Below, in pieces: positions 1 to 9,384 of a stretch of DNA of 39,277 bases (the first letter of the stretch is position 1; each line of letters starts with the position of its first letter). The stretch spans positions 1-39,277 of the forward strand of contig JAAUUB010000012.1 in assembly GCA_012031215.1 (NCBI GenBank), written 5' to 3'. The notes beneath the pieces were generated by a model. It saw only the letters and a program-made list of their open reading frames with translations. It was not told the DNA's origin and did not search any database. A program made the position numbers and the translations under genes. Source of the stretch: Microscillaceae bacterium. Its GTDB lineage: Bacteria > Bacteroidota > Bacteroidia > Cytophagales > Microscillaceae.

Positions 1-1875
1 CATGCTACCAAAAACCATTTCGGGGAGACGTGATAGAGGGGTATTTCTTTTTTGAACAAATATATTTTGTCCTTCTATTAGGTAAGCGTTTATATTTCTT
101 ACTTCCTTTTTTAATCCGCCATTTATTAAATACTTAGGGTCGCTTTCAATATTTCGGATACCAACAATTATTACTGTGACTCCTGCATTTCCTTTTGCAT
201 TGTTAGTCCATTTAAAAGAAGAGTATGCAAACCCAATTTCGATACCATTGGAAAGTAACGGAAGCCAAAGTAATTCAACCTGTTCACCTTGACATATAGA
301 ATTTGTGCTTACAAAGGCTGCTTTTGAATTATAACCAAGTATAAATTTTTTTGCTAACAGAAACCAGCAAGCCACATAATCCAAATTATTATAGCCACGC
401 ATCCCATTAAACACAAATGCCATATCAGATTTTTGCTGTTCATCCTGCATTCTTGCCCCTAAATAAGGCGGATTGCCAATCACATATACTTCATCATCCT
501 GTCCTATTGGGCAAACCGTTTTCCAATCCAAACGCGCGGCATTTCCCTGCACAATTTTTCCTGCTTGTTTTAAGGGCAATATGGGTTTTGAACGTCCGTA
601 ATCAAAAAGCATTTCTTCAAACACTTTATTCATTTGATGTTCTGCCAGCCACAAGGAGAGTATGGCCATTTCATGGGCAAAATCGTCTAGTTCTATGCCA
701 TAAAACTGTGAAAGTTGAATTTCTGTTTCAACAATTTGGTTTTGATAATGAGAAAGCTCTATAATTTTTTGAAGAATTTTTATTTCCAGCAGACGAATTT
801 CCTTATAAGTAATAATCAAAAAATTTCCACTTCCGCAGGCCGGGTCAAAGAATTTAATTTTAGCCAAGCGTTTGATGAGCTTTCGTAGCAGTGGTATATT
901 TTTACTTTTTTCAAATGCGGCATACAGTTCGTCAAGGAAAAGCGGCTTGATGAGTTTCAAGATGTTTGGCACGCTCGTATAGTGCATTCCCAAATCACTC
1001 CGGTATTCAGGAATGACCACTGCCTGAATCATGGAGCCGAAAATATCCGGGTTTATGTCTCGCCAGTTCAGCTCACCCAATTCAATTAAAATCTTTCGGG
1101 CTTTTGCTGTAAAAACCGGCGAAGCAATTTTGTCTCGGAACAAGCCTCCATTCACGTACGGAAACGATGCAAAATGAGCAGGGAAACCTTTTGCATTCTC
1201 AGTATTTAGTCGGTCGAACAAACGGTCGAGAAACAAATGCGTATCGCTTCCATTTTCGTTGGTATGCTGATGAAGTGTATTGGTGAAAATACTATCATCA
1301 TCAAAAATTTTGGTATCTTCGGCAAAAAAGCAAAATAATAAACGAGATAAAAAGATATTCAGGCTATGAATACTCTCTTTTGAATGATAAACATTTTCAT
1401 TCTTTGTAACCAATTCATCATAAAGAGTTGCCATCTTATAAGCGGCATTACGGTCGGCTTCATTGTCGTTGGTGGAGTGATATACTTCGCTTCCGGCAAG
1501 CGGTAAAAAGAAAGCATAATGATTAGGTAAATCTTTAATGGAGATATCTAGGTTCTTACCCAATTTCAAATCTTTGGCTACCAGATTTTTGTAATCGGTA
1601 ACCAGGGCAAAGCGTGGGGAGTGTTTTACAATTCGTTCTTCTTTGGCAAGGCCTTCAATGGTATTGAGGAGGTCTGTTGATTCTTGTTTAAAGAATACCT
1701 TCTTTTTGTACAGAATTTCACCATCTACCTTTGAAAGGTTGAAATCTCCGCTTTTCAAACGGGTGATAGAAGCCTTGGGAATGCCATAAGCCAACAACAA
1801 ATCATACAAAAAATTCTCTTTTGAGAAATTCTCTATGATTCGTTTTACATTCTGTTCTATTTCTTGACTCCTCAT
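1..1875 (-). CDS. MmeI-like (type IIG/IIL) DNA N6-adenine methyltransferase / restriction enzyme, 3' end beyond window
   Basis: The reverse strand is one open frame from ATG at 1875 to the left edge, giving 625 visible residues. Methylase motif I (DPACGSGNF) begins near residue 344 and the adenine-specific catalytic motif NPPY is at residues 468-471 (463-474). After NPPY come segments typical of MmeI-family enzymes: GYNNLDYVACW, FVSTNSICQGEQV and LPEMVFGS. These enzymes usually join a nuclease N-terminus, helical spacer, methylase and target-recognition domain in one protein. Here the target-recognition part lies outside the window, so specificity cannot be judged. The N-terminal 100 residues (GDFNLSKV, GEILYKKKVFF) sit where the PD-(D/E)xK nuclease should be, but I cannot place all its catalytic residues, so cutting activity is uncertain. 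The gene is visibly more AT-rich than its neighbours, which suggests horizontal gain. Unlike many genes here it shows no frameshift. Confidence 0.85.
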   Translation of the reverse strand, partial: MRSQEIEQNVKRIIENFSKENFLYDLLLAYGIPKASITRLKSGDFNLSKVDGEILYKKKVFFKQESTDLLNTIEGLAKEERIVKHSPRFALVTDYKNLVAKDLKLGKNLDISIKDLPNHYAFFLPLAGSEVYHSTNDNEADRNAAYKMATLYDELVTKNENVYHSKESIHSLNIFLSRLLFCFFAEDTKIFDDDSIFTNTLHQHTNENGSDTHLFLDRLFDRLNTENAKGFPAHFASFPYVNGGLFRDKIASPVFTAKARKILIELGELNWRDINPDIFGSMIQAVVIPEYRSDLGMHYTSVPNILKLIKPLFLDELYAAFEKSKNIPLLRKLIKRLAKIKFFDPACGSGNFLIITYKEIRLLEIKILQKIIELSHYQNQIVETEIQLSQFYGIELDDFAHEMAILSLWLAEHQMNKVFEEMLFDYGRSKPILPLKQAGKIVQGNAARLDWKTVCPIGQDDEVYVIGNPPYLGARMQDEQQKSDMAFVFNGMRGYNNLDYVACWFLLAKKFILGYNSKAAFVSTNSICQGEQVELLWLPLLSNGIEIGFAYSSFKWTNNAKGNAGVTVIIVGIRNIESDPKYLINGGLKKEVRNINAYLIEGQNIFVQKRNTPLSRLPEMVFGSM

Positions 1876-2059
1876 GCCTTACTTTGTTCATCTTGATTGG
1901 CGGGGGCCGGATTTTTCATTGGGCTAGCCCAGGAGGTAGCCATCAATTTCTGATTTAAAATTGGTATTCAGCAGGTTTTGCAGTATCACCAGGGGTTTAC
2001 CCACCTGGTTTTGGCTGTGGTGATAGCCGGTTGCCCTTCAAGCATCGCGAAATAAAATT
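1876..2059. other. Intergenic stretch between permease and restriction gene
   Basis: There is no complete gene here. One reverse frame holds a short stop-bounded stretch (including VGKPLVILQNLL and SEIDGYLLG, about 1920-2020) that reads like protein but that I cannot assign. It may be a remnant left when the restriction gene arrived. A weak call. Confidence 0.25.
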
Positions 2060-3796
2060 TCAATGTTCCTGCCGCAATTTACTCTGCCAGAAGCCGAAGC
2101 TAAAATAGATGCCCAGGCCCACCAGCATCCAGAGGCCAAAGCCTATCCAGTTGTGAATGCCCAGTTCGGTCATTAGGTAGAAATTGGTCAATAAGCCCAT
2201 CACCGGAATCAGAGAAAGTTTTTTGGTGAGGCAGAAATAACTGATAATCAGGCAAAAAATCACGAAAAGCCAAAGCGGAATACGATGAAAAAATGAGCCC
2301 CAAAAGCCTTCGCCGGTGTCCTGAAAGCTGAAAAATGCCCACATATTTTCCCGATTATAGGCATACAGCAAAGCCACTAGCCCCAGCAACAGGCCCGGCA
2401 CAATCCACTGGCTATTGATATAGGGCACACGAAAGCGCTGGGCGGCTCCTTCATAAGTGGGGTTGGTTTCCAGCAGCAACACCCCCCCCTGACACAATGG
2501 CAAAGGCAAAAAGGGTTCCGATGCTGGTCAGGTCGGTTACTTCGGTCAGGTTGAGAAAAAGGGCCGGAATGGCCACCAACAGCCCGGTGGCAATGGTTGC
2601 GACGTAGGGGGTTTTGAAGCGAGGATGAATCTTGGCAAAAGCCCGGGGCAATAAACCGTCGCGGCTCATGGTCATCAAAATTCGGGGCTGCCCAATCTGG
2701 AAAACTAAAAATACACTGGTAATGGCCACAATGGCGCTCATCGCCACGATGCCGGCCATGAAATTGAGGTTCGTCTCAGCAAAGACGTGTGCCAGGGGGT
2801 CGCCTACGGCCAGGTCTTTGTAGTTGACCATGCCTGTCAGGATGAGGGCAATCAGGATATACAAGACCGTACAGATAATGAGGGCATAAATCATGGCCCG
2901 GGGCAGGTCGCGTTGGGGGTTTTTGCATTCTTCGGCGGTGGTAGAAATGGCATCGAAACCAATGTAGGCAAAAACACGGCGGATACGCCTTTGAGCACTC
3001 CGGTAACCCCATTGGGGGCAAAGGGCGACCAGTTTTCCGGCTTTACATAAAAAGCCCCTACTACGATGACGAGCAAGACCACCGCCAGCTTGATGAGCAC
3101 CATCACATTGCCCGCATTTTTGGATTCTTTGATGCCCACATATACCAGGGCGGTAATGGCTACGGTAATCAACAAGGCCGGAAAATCGGCCACCAGTTTA
3201 AAACTACCACTGAGCGCGGGCGCGGTTTGCCAGGCGCGGTGGGCCTCCTGAATGTGGATAGGCAGCTCATTCATAGCCACGCCTGCCGCCATTTGTGTGC
3301 TTGCTTCCTGAAAGCCCCGGTAGGCTGAAAGATAATCCATGGTGAGGTAATCGGGAATTTTTAGTCCCAAACCACTGAGCAGGCCCGTAAAATAATCGGA
3401 CCAGGAAATGGCTACGGCGATGTTACCGATGGCGTATTCCATCACCAGGGCCCAGCCCAGTACCCAGGCCATCAGTTCGCCAAAGGTAGTGTAAGCGTAA
3501 GTATAGGCACTCCCGCTAATGGGAATGGTAGAGGCAAATTCGGCATAGCAAAGGGCCGAAAAAAGGCAGGCAATGGCCGTGAATATGAACAAAAACACCA
3601 CGGCTGGCCCCCCGTTAAAGGAAGCATTGCCAATGGTGCTAAAAATACCGGCCCCAACAATAGCGGCGATGCCCAGCGAGACCAGGTCGCGCAGTTGGAG
3701 GCTTTTATGCAATTGCCCCCCTTCGTTTTCTTGCTGGCGAAGCTCGGCCAAAATTTGCCCAACGTTCTTTTTGCGAAATAAGCCTTTCAAAATCAA
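2060..3796 (-). CDS. APC-family amino acid permease (cationic amino acid transporter type), two frameshifts
   Basis: An inner-membrane amino acid/cation symporter of the APC superfamily. Three reading frames join into one protein of about 578 residues. The N-terminal part (3796 to about 2975) has GIAAIVGAGIFSTIG, the glycine-rich first helix of APC carriers, and several later helices. The middle begins AYIGFDAISTTAEECKNP, the conserved mid-protein signature of this family. The C-terminal part ends in GIYFSFGFWQSKL. The breaks are at 2970-2974 (A5; a sixth A restores FFAYIGFD) and 2482-2489 (C8; seven C restore VSGGVLLLE). Both look like homopolymer errors, so I treat the gene as intact. The carried amino acid cannot be read from sequence. 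It lies downstream of the patatin gene on the same strand with a 73-base gap. Confidence 0.9.
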
Positions 3797-3869
3797 TCGT
3801 TTGTTTTGGATTAGAAAGGCGAATTAAAGGCAATATTTTGATTTATGGAAATCTGCGGCCTTTTTATTC

Positions 3870-4909
3870 TCAGTGATTGTCCAAAAGCATCTGCACAATC
3901 CTTTCTAATTTTTCGGCAATGTCTTCATTCTCGGAAGCTTTAATGCCCGCCTCTTTGAGGGCTTTCAGGTTTTTGGGGCTGGCATCGTCCATATCTGACT
4001 TGGCATTGTTGAGGTCAGGCTCAATGCGGATATACTGCTCCACCTTGCCTACGGCCTGGTAGATTTGCTTGAGTTGGTAGTGAACGGTTTGGTTTACACC
4101 GGACATCATGATGTTAATGAGGGGTTTTATCCATTCAACGGTGCCCCAGTTTTTGATTTTGTCGTGGGTCAGGCGCATCCGGGAGGCCCCTCCATTGCCA
4201 ATGGATATAATCATCATTCGGCGGCATTGGGCTTGAGCTTGTCCGGGCCAAAGTCCCACTGACGGGCTTCGGCATAGGCGCAAAGCGAAGGGTTATTGGC
4301 AAAGACGCCACCATCAATCAAAGGATAGGTAACCCCACTCATCGAGGCAACTTTGGCCGCCTCAAAGTAGGTAGGGGCAGCCGAAGTGGCCCGGGCAACA
4401 TCCCGGATAAGGAAATTCTGCCCTTCGTGGAGCCGGGCATCTTGCTGGGTGAAGAAGAAGGCCTTGCTGTCGTGCACATCATACGCACTGATGAGGCAGG
4501 GCTTGATGAGTTGCTTGAGCTCGAGATTGCCAAAATACTTTTCCAGCAGGCTCTCTATGGGTGCACTGGGGTATTTTTCATCTATCAAACCCGAAGCACT
4601 GCGCAGTTTCTTCATCCACGAAACACTGAATATTTCGTCCCCGTGTTCCAGGTAGAGGTCCACGGCATCTTCGGCCCGGTAGAGTGGGCGTTTGTTGTCC
4701 ACTTTGTCGGGGGTAAGATAGACACAGGCCAGGATGCCGCCCGTGCTGGTTCCGGCAATTAAATCAAAGTAGTCGGCCAGTTTTACGCTTTGGTCGCCCG
4801 TGCGGTTTTGAAGCATATGTTCCAGTTTTACTAGGATTTGGGCCGGAATGATGCCACGTATCCCGCCCCCATCCAGCGACAAAATACGAGTGAGTTTTTT
4901 GTTCAACAT
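3870..4909 (-). CDS. Patatin-like phospholipase, one frameshift or ATGA-coupled split
   Basis: A serine acyl-hydrolase of the patatin fold, expected to cleave lipid acyl esters. The first part (4909-4214) has the oxyanion loop DGGGIRG near residue 15, the nucleophile elbow GTSTG near residue 54 and the catalytic DGG (LIDGGVFANNP) near residue 200, so the Ser-Asp dyad is complete. The second part (4217-3870) begins MMIISIGNGGAS, a core strand of the same fold, and continues through a helical C-terminus to about residue 346. The join is an ATGA stop/start overlap at 4214-4217. One extra A on the coding strand would give KPNAAEMMIISIG in frame. Because the strand after the join belongs to the fold, a sequencing slip is the simplest reading. 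Bacterial relatives include CBASS CapV effectors, but no nucleotide cyclase is nearby, so this is probably a stand-alone lipase. Confidence 0.88.
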
Positions 4910-4910
4910 A

Positions 4911-5007
4911 AGTAGTTATAAGTTATCAGTTGTCAGTGAGCAGTGAGCAGTGTATTCATTGTTCCCTGTTCATTATATCCATTGTTCATTGTCCATTCTC
5001 CATTGCT
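4911..5007. repeat. Low-complexity tandem-like repeat overlapping the menC 3' end
   Basis: This stretch is built from degenerate short units: GTTATAAGTTATCAGTTGTC and GAGCAGTGAGCAGTG on the left, CATTGTTC, CATTGTCC and CATTCTCC on the right. Such drifting 7-10 base units are a known type of intergenic repeat in cyanobacteria and Bacteroidota. It crosses the menC stop codon, so the last menC residues (RMDNEQWI) are encoded by the repeat. Confidence 0.7.
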
Positions 5008-6064
5008 CTTCAGGATTGTACCAAAGGTTTTCCCCCTTCAACGTGAGAGGCGATGCAATGTTATTATGGTATAAATTGCCCGTTCCCAAGCCCTGAGGCA
5101 GACTTACGGAATATTGGGCCGTAAACTGCGCAATGGCATTGAGGCCAATATTAGACTCGAGTGCTGAGGTCATCCACCAGCCAATACCCAGATGCTCGGC
5201 CTCAGCAATCCACGCCTGAGTAGCCCGGATTCCACCCAAGAGCGTAGGCTTGGTGATGATAAAAGCAGGCTTAATAACACCTAAAAGCCGGGATTTCTCT
5301 TCTCGCTCCTCTACCCCAATCAGTTCCTCATCCAGGGCAATGGGTACGGGCGAGACCGCACATAGACGGGCCATGGCTTCCCATTGCCCGGGCGCAATCG
5401 GTTGCTCAATAGAGTGCAAGGCATATTCCGAAAGGCGTTGAAGCCGGGCCAGGGCCTCTGAAGGTGCAAAAGCCCCATTGGCATCTACCCGCAAAGTAAT
5501 CTGCTCCGGGCCAAAGCCCTGGCGAATCTGGGCCAACAGTCGGAGTTCCTGTTCAAAATCCATGGCCCCTATCTTGAGCTTGAGGCAATGAAAACCGGCG
5601 GCCAGCTTTTCCTCAATTTGGGCTTGCATAAATTCGGGCTTGCCCATCCACACCAGTCCATTAATGGGCAGGCTTTGCTTTCCTTCTGAAAAAGCATTGC
5701 GAAATAACTGTTGCTGGCCTCCCTGCAAGGCATCCAGGAGGGCGGTCTCGAGGGCAAAGCGCAAAGCCGGAAGGGAGGGGGGCACATATTGCGCCGCAAA
5801 TTCAAAAACCTCTTCGGTCGTTTCAGGACCTTTCTGACCTTCCAACCGGGTGCAGAGTTGCGCTATTTTGGCCTCAAAATCGGGCAGGGCATCCAGACTC
5901 AGCCCAGGCAGGGGTGCGGCCTCGCCCCAACCCACGGCTTCGGGTCGGGAGAGCCCGCAAACTTTCAGATAATAGACCTGATGCGTATGCATCACCCCGC
6001 GCGAGGTGCCTGCCGCAAAACGAAAGCGCAAGATGTGAGGTTGATAGGTGGCTTTTAAGGTCAT
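4973..6064 (-). CDS. menC: o-succinylbenzoate synthase (MenC), enolase superfamily
   Basis: MenC dehydrates SHCHC to o-succinylbenzoate in menaquinone synthesis, in the cytoplasm. The 363-residue protein has the enolase-superfamily layout: a capping N-terminal domain and a C-terminal TIM barrel. Visible catalytic elements are the KLKIG lysine, the metal ligands in RVDANGAF, HSIEQPI and ALDEELIG, and the second lysine in FIITKPTLLGG. It could instead be a dipeptide epimerase of the same superfamily, but the sequence pattern (GWGEAAPLPGLS at the N-terminus, LGTGNLYHNN near the end) fits Bacteroidota MenC better. Its last dozen residues run into a low-complexity DNA repeat and are probably not functional. 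No other men gene is in the window. The structured element at 6129-6171 lies in its upstream region. Confidence 0.85.
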   Translation of the reverse strand: MTLKATYQPHILRFRFAAGTSRGVMHTHQVYYLKVCGLSRPEAVGWGEAAPLPGLSLDALPDFEAKIAQLCTRLEGQKGPETTEEVFEFAAQYVPPSLPALRFALETALLDALQGGQQQLFRNAFSEGKQSLPINGLVWMGKPEFMQAQIEEKLAAGFHCLKLKIGAMDFEQELRLLAQIRQGFGPEQITLRVDANGAFAPSEALARLQRLSEYALHSIEQPIAPGQWEAMARLCAVSPVPIALDEELIGVEEREEKSRLLGVIKPAFIITKPTLLGGIRATQAWIAEAEHLGIGWWMTSALESNIGLNAIAQFTAQYSVSLPQGLGTGNLYHNNIASPLTLKGENLWYNPEEQWRMDNEQWI

Positions 6065-6468
6065 AATAGATAAAGATATGAGAAAACAGGCCTTTATTCA
6101 AAAATAGTATAGAAGCCGGAGAAAAATGAAGCCGATTAGGCCGGGATACCCGCCCGGCTCACCTACGGCTTGGCTCAGCTCAAAAAAATAGACCGCTTGC
6201 TGGCTATTTTCCCAGAATTTTCTTTCATCTTTAGGTACCGATGCTTTAAAAAGACTAGTGGGCCAGGAGTTTGGCTTTGCATACTGATTCAGCAATCATT
6301 CCATTGGTTATCAATGGTTTAAAATTGAAAATTAATACAAATAATTAAACTGGCAAAACACTAGGATGGCATCCAATTGCCTTTACTCCCCCAAAAATTG
6401 TCAGAGAACCCCATTTTTTTGGGCACAAACCTGCCTTGCGAGAGCGTAGAATCAGGACTTCTAGCCCA
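6065..6468. other. Intergenic region upstream of menC
   Basis: No convincing gene. A 65-codon reverse frame (6295-6098) has no recognisable domain and overlaps a strong stem-loop, so I do not call it. The region holds the nested hairpin at 6129-6171 and a small perfect inverted repeat CCATTG/CAATGG at 6301-6317. The menC promoter should lie here, but I found no clear TAnnTTTG element. Confidence 0.5.
6129..6171 (-). ncRNA. Nested stem-loop in the menC upstream region (candidate leader RNA or repeat unit)
   Basis: Read on the minus strand, AAGCCG (6171-6166) pairs with CGGCTT (6134-6129). Inside, GCCGGG (6158-6153) pairs with CCCGGC (6145-6140) around a 7-base loop. TAG and CTA can extend the stem between them. 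There is no run of T after it, so it is not an ordinary terminator. It lies 65-107 bases before the menC start and could be a leader structure or a dispersed palindromic repeat. I do not recognise it as a known riboswitch. Confidence 0.4.
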
Positions 6469-6494
6469 CAAAAAAGGAGCCTGGCTTGGCTCCT
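6469..6494 (-). terminator. Rho-independent terminator of the TonB-dependent receptor gene
   Basis: On the minus strand AGGAGCC (6494-6488) pairs with GGCTCCT (6481-6475) around a 6-base loop, followed by a run of seven T (6475-6469). It sits 50 bases after the stop codon at 6544. Confidence 0.85.
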
Positions 6495-6543
6495 CTGCTT
6501 GAGTTGTTTTTGTCTTGCTAGTATGTTTCAGATGCACTTTTGC

Positions 6544-9384
6544 CTAGTTAAGCAGTTGGTCAAAAGTCAGACTGAGGTAATACAAACCACCAATTTCGGG
6601 GTTGCCAAATCCAGTGGTGTAGTATTGATTCAGAAGATTGACCGCGCCCAGCTTCACGATGGTTTTGAGTTTAGACATTTTGTAGCTTATCTGGGCATCC
6701 AGGGTATGATAGGCGGGCACATCGCCCACACCAAAGGTAGATTCCCAGACAAAATCATTCTGCCAGTGCCAGGTCAGGCTGAAGCCAGCGTTTTTATAAA
6801 CGTTTCGGTTTGAGAGGCTTATATTGGTGCGATAGTCAGGGGCATTGAAGCGCGACTGAAAGCCGGGGGGCAGGTTGCTTCGGTCTAGTTCATTATAGGC
6901 GATGTTGCCACTGACTACATAGCCGCGAGGGCCCTGGTAGTCAAGGCTCAATGCCCAGCCATAGGCGCTCACTTCCTGGTCGAGGCTGACGGCGCTCAGG
7001 AATTTTTCGGGGCTGCCATCTTCGCGAAAACGCCCGAAGGCCTGGTTGGCAATAAAGCCATTGTAGGTATTGTAATAAGCATAAAAATCCAGGAGGACAT
7101 TTTTGTCAAAGAGGCCCTTATAGCCAATTTCCCAGGCCACTACGCGCTCGGGTCTGAATTCGGGAAAGACATATTCGTCTTGCGAAAGGTCAGGCTGGCC
7201 CGTGATAGGGTTAGGGCTATCGAGGGGATAGACCGGATTTTCGGCCAGGCCACCGGGGCGAAAACGGGGCAGGCCGCCAATGACTTGAAAAATCCCTACG
7301 TTCAGATTGGTAAACTGGTCGGCCATAGAAGGGAAGCGGAAAGCCGTTTGAGCCGAACCACGGAGAAAATGCCGCTTTTTGGCATCCAGGGTGTAAACCA
7401 CCGAGGCCCGGGGGGTGAATCGGCCTTCAAAATTGCTGTTTTTGTCATAGCGAGCGGTGCCATTAAATTTGAGACGATCGCCCAGCATTTTTTTAGATAC
7501 CTGGACATAGGCCCCAAACTCGCGGATGTCGTGGGGGTCGCCCAGGGGGTCGCCAAAAATAGTCCCTTCGCTGTTGATGCGATAGATGCGATAGCTCATG
7601 CCGGCCAGGATGTCGGCGAACTTAAAAAAGTCGCTGAAGTTATACATCGCTTCTACATTATACATCTGGCTTTTGTCAATGACCCGAGTGCCTCGGATGG
7701 TGTTGCCAGTCTCGAGGGCTGGGAAGGTTTCGGTAACGGGGCGACTGGTAATCTGGTTGAGGGCTTGCTCAAAACGGGGCTCGCCGGGCAGCCAGCGATA
7801 AGGCAAGGTAGGGTTGATGATGTTGTTATTGGCATCGCGGTTGTCGGCGGTGTAGCGGGCCGAAATCAGGGCGACCTCCTGAGGATTGCCCAGCAGCCGG
7901 GCCGTGGTATAGCTGGCAATAAAATCGGCATACCAGTTTTCGCTGGTTTTCCAGGATTCATTGATTTGCGAAGCCGTAGTACCGACATCATAGGAGTCGC
8001 CGGCGTTTTCGCCTACACTCCAGAGGCGGACGAAGAACTTTGGCCCCCGGACTTCCAGCTTGGCACTATAGAGCGTAAAATCAACCAGCGAAAAACGGTT
8101 GCTGGCCGTGTAAACGCTCGTGCCGCGGCCAAAGCCACCCTGGGCCAGCATTTCTACATTTTCGGTCAGGCGGTAGTGAAGCGAAATCCCCCCCTTGAGG
8201 CTTTCGGTATTGTAGTCAGCCAGGTTGCGCTCTTGGTAGCCAGTGCGGGTGATGACGGTGCTTTGGGTAGGAAAAAGATTAAAAGCTTGCTGAAAAGCGG
8301 CCTGGTATTCGGGCGTGCCAGGCGCAAAGCCCTGGGCAGCGGCATAGCCTTCGGCAGTCGGAATACGAATGGCATCGTCGCTAAGGTCCACATCGGCAAA
8401 AGACTCGTCCCCGTAGGTATGCACCCCGTCGTAGCCACTACTGCTGTTGTGGTCAGCATTGGGGCCGTTCAGGTTGTTATTGTCGCGAAAATCGGTGGCG
8501 TGCCAGTCCAGGGCCGTCAGGTAGCCAAAATTGATTTTAAAGGCAAAGCGGTCGTTGAGGGCCTTGGCATAGCGCAGGTTAAATTCATACATCCCGGCGG
8601 GCTGGTCGCGGTAATTGGCCCCAAGGTGCATGGCCCCGGTTTGCAAAGAGGCACTCAGGCCCTGGTAGTCAAAAGGATTTTTAGAGCTTACCAGGATGGT
8701 TCCGTTGACCCCACCCGGGCCATAGAGCGCCGAGGAAGCCCCCACCAGCAATTCTACACTTTCTACATCCAACTGGGAAGAACCGACAATATTTCCTGCC
8801 GGAAAATTAAGCCCCGGCGGGGCATTGTCTATCCCGTCAATGTATTGGGTAACCCGGTAATTGGTATTGCCATTGAAGCCCCGGGTGTTGGGGGTGATAA
8901 ACAAAAGACTTTGCTGGCCCATATCCACGCCCTTAAGGTTGCGCAAGGCATCATAGAAATTGGCTGCCGAAGTATTTCGAATTTCCAAAATACCCAGCCG
9001 CTCTATGCTGACCGGCGACTCAAGCACACTTTCTTCATACCGCGAAGCAGCCACGATAATCTCGCGCCCCAGCAAGGTTTCTTCTTCCAGTTGAATGGTC
9101 AGGAGGGCATTGGCCTCACTTACTTCTATTTCGGTCATCCGGTAGCCGATACTACTAAAAATCAGCGTGAAAGGCGGAGGCGTTTTGGTTTTGAGCACAA
9201 AATTCCCCTGCACATCCGAAGTAGTGCCCGTAACTTTGTCTTTGAGGGTGATGTTGACCCCTATCAGGGCTTCTCCGGTTTTGGCATCCTTGACTTGTCC
9301 CTTTATCAGGGTTTCTTGGGCCAAAAGTGGCCCAAAGGAAAGAAGGGCCAAAAAAAAGAGGATAAAGCAGTAATTTTTTTTCAT
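6544..9384 (-). CDS. TonB-dependent outer-membrane receptor with carboxypeptidase-regulatory-like N-terminal domain
   Basis: An outer-membrane beta-barrel that imports a ligand using TonB/proton-motive energy. The 946 residues show a signal peptide (hydrophobic core ILFFLALLSF, cleavage near LLAQ), then a CarboxypepD_reg-like beta-sandwich at about 25-105 (IKGQVKDAKTGEALIGVNI). The plug follows at about 115-235 (ESPVSIERLG, NTRGFNGNTNY, VELLVGASSALYGPGGVNG), then the barrel to the C-terminus, ending in aromatic strands (GLYYLSLTFDQLLN). The plug and barrel are complete and free of frameshifts. No SusD-like lipoprotein is adjacent, so this is not a classic polysaccharide-utilisation pair; siderophore, vitamin or peptide uptake are all possible. 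The gene stands alone between two intergenic regions and has its own terminator. Confidence 0.93.
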   Translation of the reverse strand: MKKNYCFILFFLALLSFGPLLAQETLIKGQVKDAKTGEALIGVNITLKDKVTGTTSDVQGNFVLKTKTPPPFTLIFSSIGYRMTEIEVSEANALLTIQLEEETLLGREIIVAASRYEESVLESPVSIERLGILEIRNTSAANFYDALRNLKGVDMGQQSLLFITPNTRGFNGNTNYRVTQYIDGIDNAPPGLNFPAGNIVGSSQLDVESVELLVGASSALYGPGGVNGTILVSSKNPFDYQGLSASLQTGAMHLGANYRDQPAGMYEFNLRYAKALNDRFAFKINFGYLTALDWHATDFRDNNNLNGPNADHNSSSGYDGVHTYGDESFADVDLSDDAIRIPTAEGYAAAQGFAPGTPEYQAAFQQAFNLFPTQSTVITRTGYQERNLADYNTESLKGGISLHYRLTENVEMLAQGGFGRGTSVYTASNRFSLVDFTLYSAKLEVRGPKFFVRLWSVGENAGDSYDVGTTASQINESWKTSENWYADFIASYTTARLLGNPQEVALISARYTADNRDANNNIINPTLPYRWLPGEPRFEQALNQITSRPVTETFPALETGNTIRGTRVIDKSQMYNVEAMYNFSDFFKFADILAGMSYRIYRINSEGTIFGDPLGDPHDIREFGAYVQVSKKMLGDRLKFNGTARYDKNSNFEGRFTPRASVVYTLDAKKRHFLRGSAQTAFRFPSMADQFTNLNVGIFQVIGGLPRFRPGGLAENPVYPLDSPNPITGQPDLSQDEYVFPEFRPERVVAWEIGYKGLFDKNVLLDFYAYYNTYNGFIANQAFGRFREDGSPEKFLSAVSLDQEVSAYGWALSLDYQGPRGYVVSGNIAYNELDRSNLPPGFQSRFNAPDYRTNISLSNRNVYKNAGFSLTWHWQNDFVWESTFGVGDVPAYHTLDAQISYKMSKLKTIVKLGAVNLLNQYYTTGFGNPEIGGLYYLSLTFDQLLN

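Noticed and set aside
1-1875. BREX PglX methyltransferase
   Set aside because: The segments after NPPY match the MmeI family, and no other BREX gene is in the 37 kb on the right-hand side.
3870-4909. Patatin as a CBASS CapV effector
   Set aside because: No CD-NTase or other CBASS gene lies nearby, and the catalytic motif is shared with ordinary bacterial patatins.
6098-6295. 65-codon reverse frame upstream of menC
   Set aside because: No recognisable protein feature, and it overlaps a strong nested stem-loop.
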